Source: Lasioglossum baleicum
Lineage: Eukaryota; Arthropoda; Insecta; Hymenoptera; Halictidae
Assembly: GCF_051020765.1 (NCBI RefSeq)
Contig: NC_134929.1
Coordinates: forward strand, 5,172,786-5,236,785
Length of the DNA stretch: 64,000 nucleotides
Direction: 5' to 3'
The position numbers and the translations under genes were made by a program. Below, in pieces: positions 1 through 13,783 of this stretch. The first letter of the stretch is position 1; each line of letters opens with the position of its first letter. The notes under the pieces were generated by a model. The model worked only from the letters and a program-made list of their open reading frames with translations. It did not search any database and had not been told where the DNA came from.

Positions 1-3000
1 GCATATGAAATTATAGACATTTCTGAATATAGTGTATAAAGTTTCATTTGCCCGTTTCTGCCCGTTTTAGTTGTACAACGTTTTTAATAAATAGTAACCG
101 GGATTTTCAGGCGCTCCGAACGCGTTCGCTTGCAGCTGCTTGACAAACTTTGAGAACGGTTTTACAAAAACGGCACAAATCTGCATAAATGGGACCTTTT
201 GCATATGAAATTATAGACATTTCTGAATTTAGTGTATAAAGTTTCATTTGCCCGTTTCTGCCCGTTTTAGTTGTACAACGTTTTTAATAAATAGTAACCG
301 GGATTTTCAGGCGCTCCGAACGCGTTCGCTTGCAGCTGCTTGACAAACTTTGAGAACGGTTTTACAAAAACGGCAGCAATCGGCATAAATGGAACCTTTT
401 GCATATGAAATTATAGACATTTCTGAATATAGTGTATAAAGTTTCATTTGCCCGTTTCTGCCCGTTTTAGTTGTACAACGTTTTTAATAAATAGTAACCG
501 GGATTTTCAGGCGCTCCGAACGCGTTCGCTTGCAGCTGCTTGACAAACTTTGAGAACGGTTTTACAAAAACGGCAGCAATCGGCATAAATGGAACCTTTT
601 GCATATGAAATTATAGACATTTCTGAATATAGTGTATAAAGTTTCATTTGCCCGTTTCTGCCCGTTTTAGTTGTACAACGTTTTTAATAAATAGTAACCG
701 GGATTTTCAGGCGCTCCGAACGCGTTCGCTTGCAGCTGCTTGACAAACTTTGAGAACGGTTTTACAAAAACGGCAGCAATCGGCATAAATGGAACCTTTT
801 GCATATGAAATTATAGACATTTCTGAATATAGTGTATAAAGTTTCATTTGCCCGTTTCTGCCCGTTTTAGTTGTACAACGTTTTTAATAAATAGTAACCG
901 GGATTTTCAGGCGCTCCGAACGCGTTCGCTTGCAGCTGCTTGACAAACTTTGAGAACGGTTTTACAAAAACGGCAGCAATCGGCATAAATGGAACCTTTT
1001 GCATATGAAATTATAGACATTTCTGAATATAGTGTATAAAGTTTCATTTGCCCGTTTCTGCCCGTTTTAGTTGTACAACGTTTTTAATAAATAGTAACCG
1101 GGATTTTCAGGCACTCCGAACGCGTTCGCTTGCAGCTGCTTGACAAACTTTGAGAACGGTTTTACAAAAACGGCAGCAATCGGCATAAATGGAACCTATT
1201 GCATATGAAATTATAGACATTTGTGAATATAGTGTATAAAGTTTCATTTGCCCGTTTCTGCCCGTTTTAGTTGTACAACGTTTTTAATAAATAGTAACCG
1301 GGATTTTGAGGCGCTCCGAACGCGTTCGCTTGCAGCTGCTTGACAAACTTTGAGAACGGTTTTACAAAAACGGCAGCAATCGGCATAAATGGAACCTTTT
1401 GCATATGAAATTATAAACATTTGTGAATATACTGTATAAAGTTTCATTTGCCCGTTTCTGCCCGTTTTAGTTGTACAACGTTTTTAATAAATAGTAACCG
1501 GGATTTTCAGGCGCTCCGAACGCGTTCGCTTGCAGCTGCTTGACAAACTTTGAGAACGGTTTTACAAAAACGGCAGCAATCGGCATAAATGGAACCTTTT
1601 GCATATGAAATTATAAACATTTGTGAATATACTGTATAAAGTTTCATTTGCCCGTTTCTGCCCGTTTTAGTTGTACAACGTTTTTAATAAATAGTAACCG
1701 GGATTTTCAGGCGCTCCGAACGCGTTCGCTTGCAGCTGCTTGACAAACTTTGAGAACGGTTTTACAAAAACGGCAGCAATCGGCATAAATGGAACCTTTT
1801 GCATATGAAATTATAAACATTTGTGAATATACTGTATAAAGTTTCATTTGCCCGTTTCTGCCCGTTTTGGTTGTACAACGTTTTTAATAAATAGTAACCG
1901 GGATTTTCAGGCGCTCCGAACGCGTTCGCTTGCAGCTGCTTGACAAACTTTGAGAACGGTTTTACAAAAACGGCAGCAATCGGCATAAATGGAACCTTTT
2001 GCATATGAAATTATAGACATTTCTGAATATACTGTATAAAGTTTCATTTGCCCGTTTCTGCCCGTTTTAGTTGTACAACGTTTTTAATAAATAGTAACCG
2101 GGATTTTCAGGCGCTCCGAACGCGTTCGCTTGCAGCTGCTTGACAAACTTTGAGAACGGTTTTACAAAAACGGCAGCAATCGGCATAAATGGAACCTTTT
2201 GCATATGAAATTATAGACATTTCTGAATATAGTGTATAAAGTTTCATTTGCCCGTTTCTGCCCGTTTTAGTTGTACAACGTTTTTAATAAATAGTAACCG
2301 GGATTTTCAGGCGCTCCGAACGCGTTCGCTTGCAGCTGCTTGACAAACTTTGAGAACGGTTTTACAAAAACGGCACAAATCTGCATAAATGGGACCTTTT
2401 GCATATGAAATTATAGACATTTCTGAATTTAGTGTATAAAGTTTCATTTGCCCGTTTCTGCCCGTTTTAGTTGTACAACGTTTTTAATAAATAGTAACCG
2501 GGATTTTCAGGCGCTCCGAACGCGTTCGCTTGCAGCTGCTTGACAAACTTTGAGAACGGTTTTACAAAAACGGCAGCAATCGGCATAAATGGAACCTATT
2601 GCATATGAAATTATAGACATTTGTGAATATAGTGTATAAAGTTTCATTTGCCCGTTTCTGCCCGTTTTAGTTGTACAACGTTTTTAATAAATAGTAACCG
2701 GGATTTTGAGGCGCTCCGAACGCGTTCGCTTGCAGCTGCTTGACAAACTTTGAGAACGGTTTTACAAAAACGGCAGCAATCGGCATAAATGGAACCTTTT
2801 GCATATGAAATTATAAACATTTGTGAATATACTGTATAAAGTTTCATTTGCCCGTTTCTGCCCGTTTTAGTTGTACAACGTTTTTAATAAATAGTAACCG
2901 GGATTTTCAGGCGCTCCGAACGCGTTCGCTTGCAGCTGCTTGACAAACTTTGAGAACGGTTTTACAAAAACGGCAGCAATCGGCATAAATGGAACCTTTT

Positions 3001-6000
3001 GCATATGAAATTATAGACATTTCTGAATATAGTGTATAAAGTTTCATTTGCCCGTTTCTGCCCGTTTTAGTTGTACAACGTTTTTAATAAATAGTAACCG
3101 GGATTTTCAGGCGCTCCGAACGCGTTCGCTTGCAGCTGCTTGACAAACTTTGAGAACGGTTTTACAAAAACGGCAGCAATCGGCATAAATGGAACCTTTT
3201 GCATATGAAATTATAGACATTTCTGAATATAGTGTATAAAGTTTCATTTGCCCGTTTCTGCCCGTTTTAGTTGTACAACGTTTTTAATAAATAGTAACCG
3301 GGATTTTCAGGCGCTCCGAACGCGTTCGCTTGCAGCTGCTTGACAAACTTTGAGAACGGTTTTACAAAAACGGCACAAATCTGCATAAATGGGACCTTTT
3401 GCATATGAAATTATAGACATTTCTGAATTTAGTGTATAAAGTTTCATTTGCCCGTTTCTGCCCGTTTTAGTTGTACAACGTTTTTAATAAATAGTAACCG
3501 GGATTTTCAGGCGCTCCGAACGCGTTCGCTTGCAGCTGCTTGACAAACTTTGAGAACGGTTTTACAAAAACGGCAGCAATCGGCATAAATGGAACCTTTT
3601 GCATATGAAATTATAGACATTTCTGAATATAGTGTATAAAGTTTCATTTGCCCGTTTCTGCCCGTTTTAGTTGTACAACGTTTTTAATAAATAGTAACCG
3701 GGATTTTCAGGCGCTCCGAACGCGTTCGCTTGCAGCTGCTTGACAAACTTTGAGAACGGTTTTACAAAAACGGCAGCAATCGGCATAAATGGAACCTTTT
3801 GCATATGAAATTATAGACATTTCTGAATATAGTGTATAAAGTTTCATTTGCCCGTTTCTGCCCGTTTTAGTTGTACAACGTTTTTAATAAATAGTAACCG
3901 GGATTTTCAGGCGCTCCGAACGCGTTCGCTTGCAGCTGCTTGACAAACTTTGAGAACGGTTTTACAAAAACGGCAGCAATCGGCATAAATGGAACCTTTT
4001 GCATATGAAATTATAGACATTTCTGAATATAGTGTATAAAGTTTCATTTGCCCGTTTCTGCCCGTTTTAGTTGTACAACGTTTTTAATAAATAGTAACCG
4101 GGATTTTCAGGCGCTCCGAACGCGTTCGCTTGCAGCTGCTTGACAAACTTTGAGAACGGTTTTACAAAAACGGCAGCAATCGGCATAAATGGAACCTTTT
4201 GCATATGAAATTATAAACATTTGTGAATATACTGTATAAAGTTTCATTTGCCCGTTTCTGCCCGTTTTGGTTGTACAACGTTTTTAATAAATAGTAACCG
4301 GGATTTTCAGGCGCTCCGAACGCGTTCGCTTGCAGCTGCTTGACAAACTTTGAGAACGGTTTTACAAAAACGGCAGCAATCGGCATAAATGGAACCTTTT
4401 GCATATGAAATTATAGACATTTCTGAATATACTGTATAAAGTTTCATTTGCCCGTTTCTGCCCGTTTTAGTTGTACAACGTTTTTAATAAATAGTAACCG
4501 GGATTTTCAGGCGCTCCGAACGCGTTCGCTTGCAGCTGCTTGACAAACTTTGAGAACGGTTTTACAAAAACGGCAGCAATCGGCATAAATGGAACCTTTT
4601 GCATATGAAATTATAGACATTTCTGAATATAGTGTATAAAGTTTCATTTGCCCGTTTCTGCCCGTTTTAGTTGTACAACGTTTTTAATAAATAGTAACCG
4701 GGATTTTCAGGCGCTCCGAACGCGTTCGCTTGCAGCTGCTTGACAAACTTTGAGAACGGTTTTACAAAAACGGCACAAATCTGCATAAATGGGACCTTTT
4801 GCATATGAAATTATAGACATTTCTGAATTTAGTGTATAAAGTTTCATTTGCCCGTTTCTGCCCGTTTTAGTTGTACAACGTTTTTAATAAATAGTAACCG
4901 GGATTTTCAGGCGCTCCGAACGCGTTCGCTTGCAGCTGCTTGACAAACTTTGAGAACGGTTTTACAAAAACGGCAGCAATCGGCATAAATGGAACCTATT
5001 GCATATGAAATTATAGACATTTGTGAATATAGTGTATAAAGTTTCATTTGCCCGTTTCTGCCCGTTTTAGTTGTACAACGTTTTTAATAAATAGTAACCG
5101 GGATTTTGAGGCGCTCCGAACGCGTTCGCTTGCAGCTGCTTGACAAACTTTGAGAACGGTTTTACAAAAACGGCAGCAATCGGCATAAATGGAACCTTTT
5201 GCATATGAAATTATAAACATTTGTGAATATACTGTATAAAGTTTCATTTGCCCGTTTCTGCCCGTTTTAGTTGTACAACGTTTTTAATAAATAGTAACCG
5301 GGATTTTCAGGCGCTCCGAACGCGTTCGCTTGCAGCTGCTTGACAAACTTTGAGAACGGTTTTACAAAAACGGCAGCAATCGGCATAAATGGAACCTTTT
5401 GCATATGAAATTATAGACATTTCTGAATATAGTGTATAAAGTTTCATTTGCCCGTTTCTGCCCGTTTTAGTTGTACAACGTTTTTAATAAATAGTAACCG
5501 GGATTTTCAGGCGCTCCGAACGCGTTCGCTTGCAGCTGCTTGACAAACTTTGAGAACGGTTTTACAAAAACGGCAGCAATCGGCATAAATGGAACCTTTT
5601 GCATATGAAATTATAGACATTTCTGAATATAGTGTATAAAGTTTCATTTGCCCGTTTCTGCCCGTTTTAGTTGTACAACGTTTTTAATAAATAGTAACCG
5701 GGATTTTCAGGCGCTCCGAACGCGTTCGCTTGCAGCTGCTTGACAAACTTTGAGAACGGTTTTACAAAAACGGCACAAATCTGCATAAATGGGACCTTTT
5801 GCATATGAAATTATAGACATTTCTGAATTTAGTGTATAAAGTTTCATTTGCCCGTTTCTGCCCGTTTTAGTTGTACAACGTTTTTAATAAATAGTAACCG
5901 GGATTTTCAGGCGCTCCGAACGCGTTCGCTTGCAGCTGCTTGACAAACTTTGAGAACGGTTTTACAAAAACGGCAGCAATCGGCATAAATGGAACCTTTT

Positions 6001-9000
6001 GCATATGAAATTATAGACATTTCTGAATATAGTGTATAAAGTTTCATTTGCCCGTTTCTGCCCGTTTTAGTTGTACAACGTTTTTAATAAATAGTAACCG
6101 GGATTTTCAGGCGCTCCGAACGCGTTCGCTTGCAGCTGCTTGACAAACTTTGAGAACGGTTTTACAAAAACGGCAGCAATCGGCATAAATGGAACCTTTT
6201 GCATATGAAATTATAGACATTTCTGAATATAGTGTATAAAGTTTCATTTGCCCGTTTCTGCCCGTTTTAGTTGTACAACGTTTTTAATAAATAGTAACCG
6301 GGATTTTCAGGCGCTCCGAACGCGTTCGCTTGCAGCTGCTTGACAAACTTTGAGAACGGTTTTACAAAAACGGCAGCAATCGGCATAAATGGAACCTTTT
6401 GCATATGAAATTATAGACATTTCTGAATATAGTGTATAAAGTTTCATTTGCCCGTTTCTGCCCGTTTTAGTTGTACAACGTTTTTAATAAATAGTAACCG
6501 GGATTTTCAGGCGCTCCGAACGCGTTCGCTTGCAGCTGCTTGACAAACTTTGAGAACGGTTTTACAAAAACGGCAGCAATCGGCATAAATGGAACCTTTT
6601 GCATATGAAATTATAGACATTTCTGAATATAGTGTATAAAGTTTCATTTGCCCGTTTCTGCCCGTTTTAGTTGTACAACGTTTTTAATAAATAGTAACCG
6701 GGATTTTCAGGCACTCCGAACGCGTTCGCTTGCAGCTGCTTGACAAACTTTGAGAACGGTTTTACAAAAACGGCAGCAATCGGCATAAATGGAACCTATT
6801 GCATATGAAATTATAGACATTTGTGAATATAGTGTATAAAGTTTCATTTGCCCGTTTCTGCCCGTTTTAGTTGTACAACGTTTTTAATAAATAGTAACCG
6901 GGATTTTGAGGCGCTCCGAACGCGTTCGCTTGCAGCTGCTTGACAAACTTTGAGAACGGTTTTACAAAAACGGCAGCAATCGGCATAAATGGAACCTTTT
7001 GCATATGAAATTATAAACATTTGTGAATATACTGTATAAAGTTTCATTTGCCCGTTTCTGCCCGTTTTAGTTGTACAACGTTTTTAATAAATAGTAACCG
7101 GGATTTTCAGGCGCTCCGAACGCGTTCGCTTGCAGCTGCTTGACAAACTTTGAGAACGGTTTTACAAAAACGGCAGCAATCGGCATAAATGGAACCTTTT
7201 GCATATGAAATTATAAACATTTGTGAATATACTGTATAAAGTTTCATTTGCCCGTTTCTGCCCGTTTTAGTTGTACAACGTTTTTAATAAATAGTAACCG
7301 GGATTTTCAGGCGCTCCGAACGCGTTCGCTTGCAGCTGCTTGACAAACTTTGAGAACGGTTTTACAAAAACGGCAGCAATCGGCATAAATGGAACCTTTT
7401 GCATATGAAATTATAAACATTTGTGAATATACTGTATAAAGTTTCATTTGCCCGTTTCTGCCCGTTTTGGTTGTACAACGTTTTTAATAAATAGTAACCG
7501 GGATTTTCAGGCGCTCCGAACGCGTTCGCTTGCAGCTGCTTGACAAACTTTGAGAACGGTTTTACAAAAACGGCAGCAATCGGCATAAATGGAACCTTTT
7601 GCATATGAAATTATAGACATTTGTGAATATACTGTATAAAGTTTCATTTGCCCGTTTCTGCCCGTTTTAGTTGTACAACGTTTTTAATAAATAGTAACCG
7701 GGATTTTCAGGCGCTCCGAACGCGTTCGCTTGCAGCTGCTTGACAAACTTTGAGAACGGTTTTACAAAAACGGCAGCAATCGGCATAAATGGAACCTTTT
7801 GCATATGAAATTATAGACATTTCTGAATATAGTGTATAAAGTTTCATTTGCCCGTTTCTGCCCGTTTTAGTTGTACAACGTTTTTAATAAATAGTAACCG
7901 GGATTTTCAGGCGCTCCGAACGCGTTCGCTTGCAGCTGCTTGACAAACTTTGAGAACGGTTTTACAAAAACGGCACAAATCTGCATAAATGGGACCTTTT
8001 GCATATGAAATTATAGACATTTCTGAATTTAGTGTATAAAGTTTCATTTGCCCGTTTCTGCCCGTTTTAGTTGTACAACGTTTTTAATAAATAGTAACCG
8101 GGATTTTCAGGCGCTCCGAACGCGTTCGCTTGCAGCTGCTTGACAAACTTTGAGAACGGTTTTACAAAAACGGCAGCAATCGGCATAAATGGAACCTTTT
8201 GCATATGAAATTATAGACATTTCTGAATATAGTGTATAAAGTTTCATTTGCCCGTTTCTGCCCGTTTTAGTTGTACAACGTTTTTAATAAATAGTAACCG
8301 GGATTTTCAGGCGCTCCGAACGCGTTCGCTTGCAGCTGCTTGACAAACTTTGAGAACGGTTTTACAAAAACGGCAGCAATCGGCATAAATGGAACCTTTT
8401 GCATATGAAATTATAGACATTTCTGAATATAGTGTATAAAGTTTCATTTGCCCGTTTCTGCCCGTTTTAGTTGTACAACGTTTTTAATAAATAGTAACCG
8501 GGATTTTCAGGCACTCCGAACGCGTTCGCTTGCAGCTGCTTGACAAACTTTGAGAACGGTTTTACAAAAACGGCAGCAATCGGCATAAATGGAACCTATT
8601 GCATATGAAATTATAGACATTTGTGAATATAGTGTATAAAGTTTCATTTGCCCGTTTCTGCCCGTTTTAGTTGTACAACGTTTTTAATAAATAGTAACCG
8701 GGATTTTGAGGCGCTCCGAACGCGTTCGCTTGCAGCTGCTTGACAAACTTTGAGAACGGTTTTACAAAAACGGCAGCAATCGGCATAAATGGAACCTTTT
8801 GCATATGAAATTATAAACATTTGTGAATATACTGTATAAAGTTTCATTTGCCCGTTTCTGCCCGTTTTAGTTGTACAACGTTTTTAATAAATAGTAACCG
8901 GGATTTTCAGGCGCTCCGAACGCGTTCGCTTGCAGCTGCTTGACAAACTTTGAGAACGGTTTTACAAAAACGGCAGCAATCGGCATAAATGGAACCTTTT

Positions 9001-12000
9001 GCATATGAAATTATAAACATTTGTGAATATACTGTATAAAGTTTCATTTGCCCGTTTCTGCCCGTTTTAGTTGTACAACGTTTTTAATAAATAGTAACCG
9101 GGATTTTCAGGCGCTCCGAACGCGTTCGCTTGCAGCTGCTTGACAAACTTTGAGAACGGTTTTACAAAAACGGCAGCAATCGGCATAAATGGAACCTTTT
9201 GCATATGAAATTATAAACATTTGTGAATATACTGTATAAAGTTTCATTTGCCCGTTTCTGCCCGTTTTGGTTGTACAACGTTTTTAATAAATAGTAACCG
9301 GGATTTTCAGGCGCTCCGAACGCGTTCGCTTGCAGCTGCTTGACAAACTTTGAGAACGGTTTTACAAAAACGGCAGCAATCGGCATAAATGGAACCTTTT
9401 GCATATGAAATTATAGACATTTGTGAATATACTGTATAAAGTTTCATTTGCCCGTTTCTGCCCGTTTTAGTTGTACAACGTTTTTAATAAATAGTAACCG
9501 GGATTTTCAGGCGCTCCGAACGCGTTCGCTTGCAGCTGCTTGACAAACTTTGAGAACGGTTTTACAAAAACGGCAGCAATCGGCATAAATGGAACCTTTT
9601 GCATATGAAATTATAGACATTTCTGAATATACTGTATAAAGTTTCATTTGCCCGTTTCTGCCCGTTTTAGTTGTACAACGTTTTTAATAAATAGTAACCG
9701 GGATTTTCAGGCGCTCCGAACGCGTTCGCTTGCAGCTGCTTGACAAACTTTGAGAACGGTTTTACAAAAACGGCACAAATCTGCATAAATGGGACCTTTT
9801 GCATATGAAATTATAGACATTTCTGAATTTAGTGTATAAAGTTTCATTTGCCCGTTTCTGCCCGTTTTAGTTGTACAACGTTTTTAATAAATAGTAACCG
9901 GGATTTTCAGGCGCTCCGAACGCGTTCGCTTGCAGCTGCTTGACAAACTTTGAGAACGGTTTTACAAAAACGGCAGCAATCGGCATAAATGGAACCTTTT
10001 GCATATGAAATTATAGACATTTCTGAATATAGTGTATAAAGTTTCATTTGCCCGTTTCTGCCCGTTTTAGTTGTACAACGTTTTTAATAAATAGTAACCG
10101 GGATTTTCAGGCGCTCCGAACGCGTTCGCTTGCAGCTGCTTGACAAACTTTGAGAACGGTTTTACAAAAACGGCAGCAATCGGCATAAATGGAACCTTTT
10201 GCATATGAAATTATAGACATTTCTGAATATAGTGTATAAAGTTTCATTTGCCCGTTTCTGCCCGTTTTAGTTGTACAACGTTTTTAATAAATAGTAACCG
10301 GGATTTTCAGGCGCTCCGAACGCGTTCGCTTGCAGCTGCTTGACAAACTTTGAGAACGGTTTTACAAAAACGGCAGCAATCGGCATAAATGGAACCTTTT
10401 GCATATGAAATTATAGACATTTCTGAATATAGTGTATAAAGTTTCATTTGCCCGTTTCTGCCCGTTTTAGTTGTACAACGTTTTTAATAAATAGTAACCG
10501 GGATTTTCAGGCGCTCCGAACGCGTTCGCTTGCAGCTGCTTGACAAACTTTGAGAACGGTTTTACAAAAACGGCAGCAATCGGCATAAATGGAACCTTTT
10601 GCATATGAAATTATAAACATTTGTGAATATACTGTATAAAGTTTCATTTGCCCGTTTCTGCCCGTTTTAGTTGTACAACGTTTTTAATAAATAGTAACCG
10701 GGATTTTCAGGCGCTCCGAACGCGTTCGCTTGCAGCTGCTTGACAAACTTTGAGAACGGTTTTACAAAAACGGCAGCAATCGGCATAAATGGAACCTTTT
10801 GCATATGAAATTATAAACATTTGTGAATATACTGTATAAAGTTTCATTTGCCCGTTTCTGCCCGTTTTAGTTGTACAACGTTTTTAATAAATAGTAACCG
10901 GGATTTTCAGGCGCTCCGAACGCGTTCGCTTGCAGCTGCTTGACAAACTTTGAGAACGGTTTTACAAAAACGGCAGCAATCGGCATAAATGGAACCTTTT
11001 GCATATGAAATTATAAACATTTGTGAATATACTGTATAAAGTTTCATTTGCCCGTTTCTGCCCGTTTTGGTTGTACAACGTTTTTAATAAATAGTAACCG
11101 GGATTTTCAGGCGCTCCGAACGCGTTCGCTTGCAGCTGCTTGACAAACTTTGAGAACGGTTTTACAAAAACGGCAGCAATCGGCATAAATGGAACCTTTT
11201 GCATATGAAATTATAGACATTTGTGAATATACTGTATAAAGTTTCATTTGCCCGTTTCTGCCCGTTTTAGTTGTACAACGTTTTTAATAAATAGTAACCG
11301 GGATTTTCAGGCCCTCCGAACGCGTTCGCTTGCAGCTGCTTGACAAACTTTGAGAACGGTTTTACAAAAACGGCAGCAATCGGCATAAATGGAACCTTTT
11401 GCATATGAAATTATAGACATTTCTGAATATAGTGTATAAAGTTTCATTTGCCCGTTTCTGCCCGTTTTAGTTGTACAACGTTTTTAATAAATAGTAACCG
11501 GGATTTTCAGGCGCTCCGAACGCGTTCGCTTGCAGCTGCTTGACAAACTTTGAGAACGGTTTTACAAAAACGGCACAAATCTGCATAAATGGGACCTTTT
11601 GCATATGAAATTATAGACATTTCTGAATTTAGTGTATAAAGTTTCATTTGCCCGTTTCTGCCCGTTTTAGTTGTACAACGTTTTTAATAAATAGTAACCG
11701 GGATTTTCAGGCGCTCCGAACGCGTTCGCTTGCAGCTGCTTGACAAACTTTGAGAACGGTTTTACAAAAACGGCAGCAATCGGCATAAATGGAACCTTTT
11801 GCATATGAAATTATAGACATTTCTGAATATAGTGTATAAAGTTTCATTTGCCCGTTTCTGCCCGTTTTAGTTGTACAACGTTTTTAATAAATAGTAACCG
11901 GGATTTTCAGGCGCTCCGAACGCGTTCGCTTGCAGCTGCTTGACAAACTTTGAGAACGGTTTTACAAAAACGGCAGCAATCGGCATAAATGGAACCTTTT

Positions 12001-13603
12001 GCATATGAAATTATAGACATTTCTGAATATAGTGTATAAAGTTTCATTTGCCCGTTTCTGCCCGTTTTAGTTGTACAACGTTTTTAATAAATAGTAACCG
12101 GGATTTTCAGGCGCTCCGAACGCGTTCGCTTGCAGCTGCTTGACAAACTTTGAGAACGGTTTTACAAAAACGGCAGCAATCGGCATAAATGGAACCTTTT
12201 GCATATGAAATTATAGACATTTCTGAATATAGTGTATAAAGTTTCATTTGCCCGTTTCTGCCCGTTTTAGTTGTACAACGTTTTTAATAAATAGTAACCG
12301 GGATTTTCAGGCGCTCCGAACGCGTTCGCTTGCAGCTGCTTGACAAACTTTGAGAACGGTTTTACAAAAACGGCAGCAATCGGCATAAATGGAACCTTTT
12401 GCATATGAAATTATAGACATTTCTGAATATAGTGTATAAAGTTTCATTTGCCCGTTTCTGCCCGTTTTAGTTGTACAACGTTTTTAATAAATAGTAACCG
12501 GGATTTTCAGGCACTCCGAACGCGTTCGCTTGCAGCTGCTTGACAAACTTTGAGAACGGTTTTACAAAAACGGCAGCAATCGGCATAAATGGAACCTATT
12601 GCATATGAAATTATAGACATTTGTGAATATAGTGTATAAAGTTTCATTTGCCCGTTTCTGCCCGTTTTAGTTGTACAACGTTTTTAATAAATAGTAACCG
12701 GGATTTTGAGGCGCTCCGAACGCGTTCGCTTGCAGCTGCTTGACAAACTTTGAGAACGGTTTTACAAAAACGGCAGCAATCGGCATAAATGGAACCTTTT
12801 GCATATGAAATTATAAACATTTGTGAATATACTGTATAAAGTTTCATTTGCCCGTTTCTGCCCGTTTTAGTTGTACAACGTTTTTAATAAATAGTAACCG
12901 GGATTTTCAGGCGCTCCGAACGCGTTCGCTTGCAGCTGCTTGACAAACTTTGAGAACGGTTTTACAAAAACGGCAGCAATCGGCATAAATGGAACCTTTT
13001 GCATATGAAATTATAAACATTTGTGAATATACTGTATAAAGTTTCATTTGCCCGTTTCTGCCCGTTTTAGTTGTACAACGTTTTTAATAAATAGTAACCG
13101 GGATTTTCAGGCGCTCCGAACGCGTTCGCTTGCAGCTGCTTGACAAACTTTGAGAACGGTTTTACAAAAACGGCAGCAATCGGCATAAATGGAACCTTTT
13201 GCATATGAAATTATAAACATTTGTGAATATACTGTATAAAGTTTCATTTGCCCGTTTCTGCCCGTTTTGGTTGTACAACGTTTTTAATAAATAGTAACCG
13301 GGATTTTCAGGCGCTCCGAACGCGTTCGCTTGCAGCTGCTTGACAAACTTTGAGAACGGTTTTACAAAAACGGCAGCAATCGGCATAAATGGAACCTTTT
13401 GCATATGAAATTATAGACATTTCTGAATATACTGTATAAAGTTTCATTTGCCCGTTTCTGCCCGTTTTAGTTGTACAACGTTTTTAATAAATAGTAACCG
13501 GGATTTTCAGGCGCTCCGAACGCGTTCGCTTGCAGCTGCTTGACAAACTTTGAGAACGGTTTTACAAAAACGGCACAAATCGGCATAAATGGGACCTTTT
13601 GCA
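1..13603. repeat. Satellite array, 200-bp monomer, 68 copies with higher-order structure
   Basis: The same 200-bp unit starts at 1, 201, 401 and so on without any length change up to 13600, then breaks off after three more bases. Copies differ at only a few diagnostic sites. A variant ending in cggcacaaat closes monomers 1, 12, 17, 24, 29, 40, 49, 58 and 68. A ggaacctatt variant closes monomers 6, 13, 25, 34, 43 and 63. A ttttggttg variant sits in monomers 10, 22, 38, 47, 56 and 67. Spacing of these marks gives higher-order units of 9 monomers (1.8 kb) and 12 monomers (2.4 kb). The array begins before the window. Short minus-strand reading frames of 67 and 80 codons recur because the monomer lacks stops in one frame; I do not regard them as genes. 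Such homogeneous arrays are typical of centromeric or pericentromeric DNA, which is inference here. Confidence 0.97.
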
Positions 13604-13783
13604 ATTCGTGGTTCACACTGTATATAAAATTATTGTAAGTAGTTTTTCATCATTACCCGTTACTGCACAACCATTTGGCGGCATAACAATGCAGAACAAT
13701 TGCCATGGGTTTGGCTTGTTTTCAATTGTTTAGCCTCATCTCCGTTCGATTGATTACCGATCGTCTTTTGTTAAATTCGTAAT

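Noticed and set aside
1244..13404. Recurring 67- and 80-codon minus-strand frames in the satellite
   Set aside because: They are repeats of the same non-coding monomer and depend on one or two variant bases; no known protein similarity.
1..13603. CRISPR-like array
   Set aside because: Units are 200 bp, contiguous and without unique spacers, in eukaryotic sequence.
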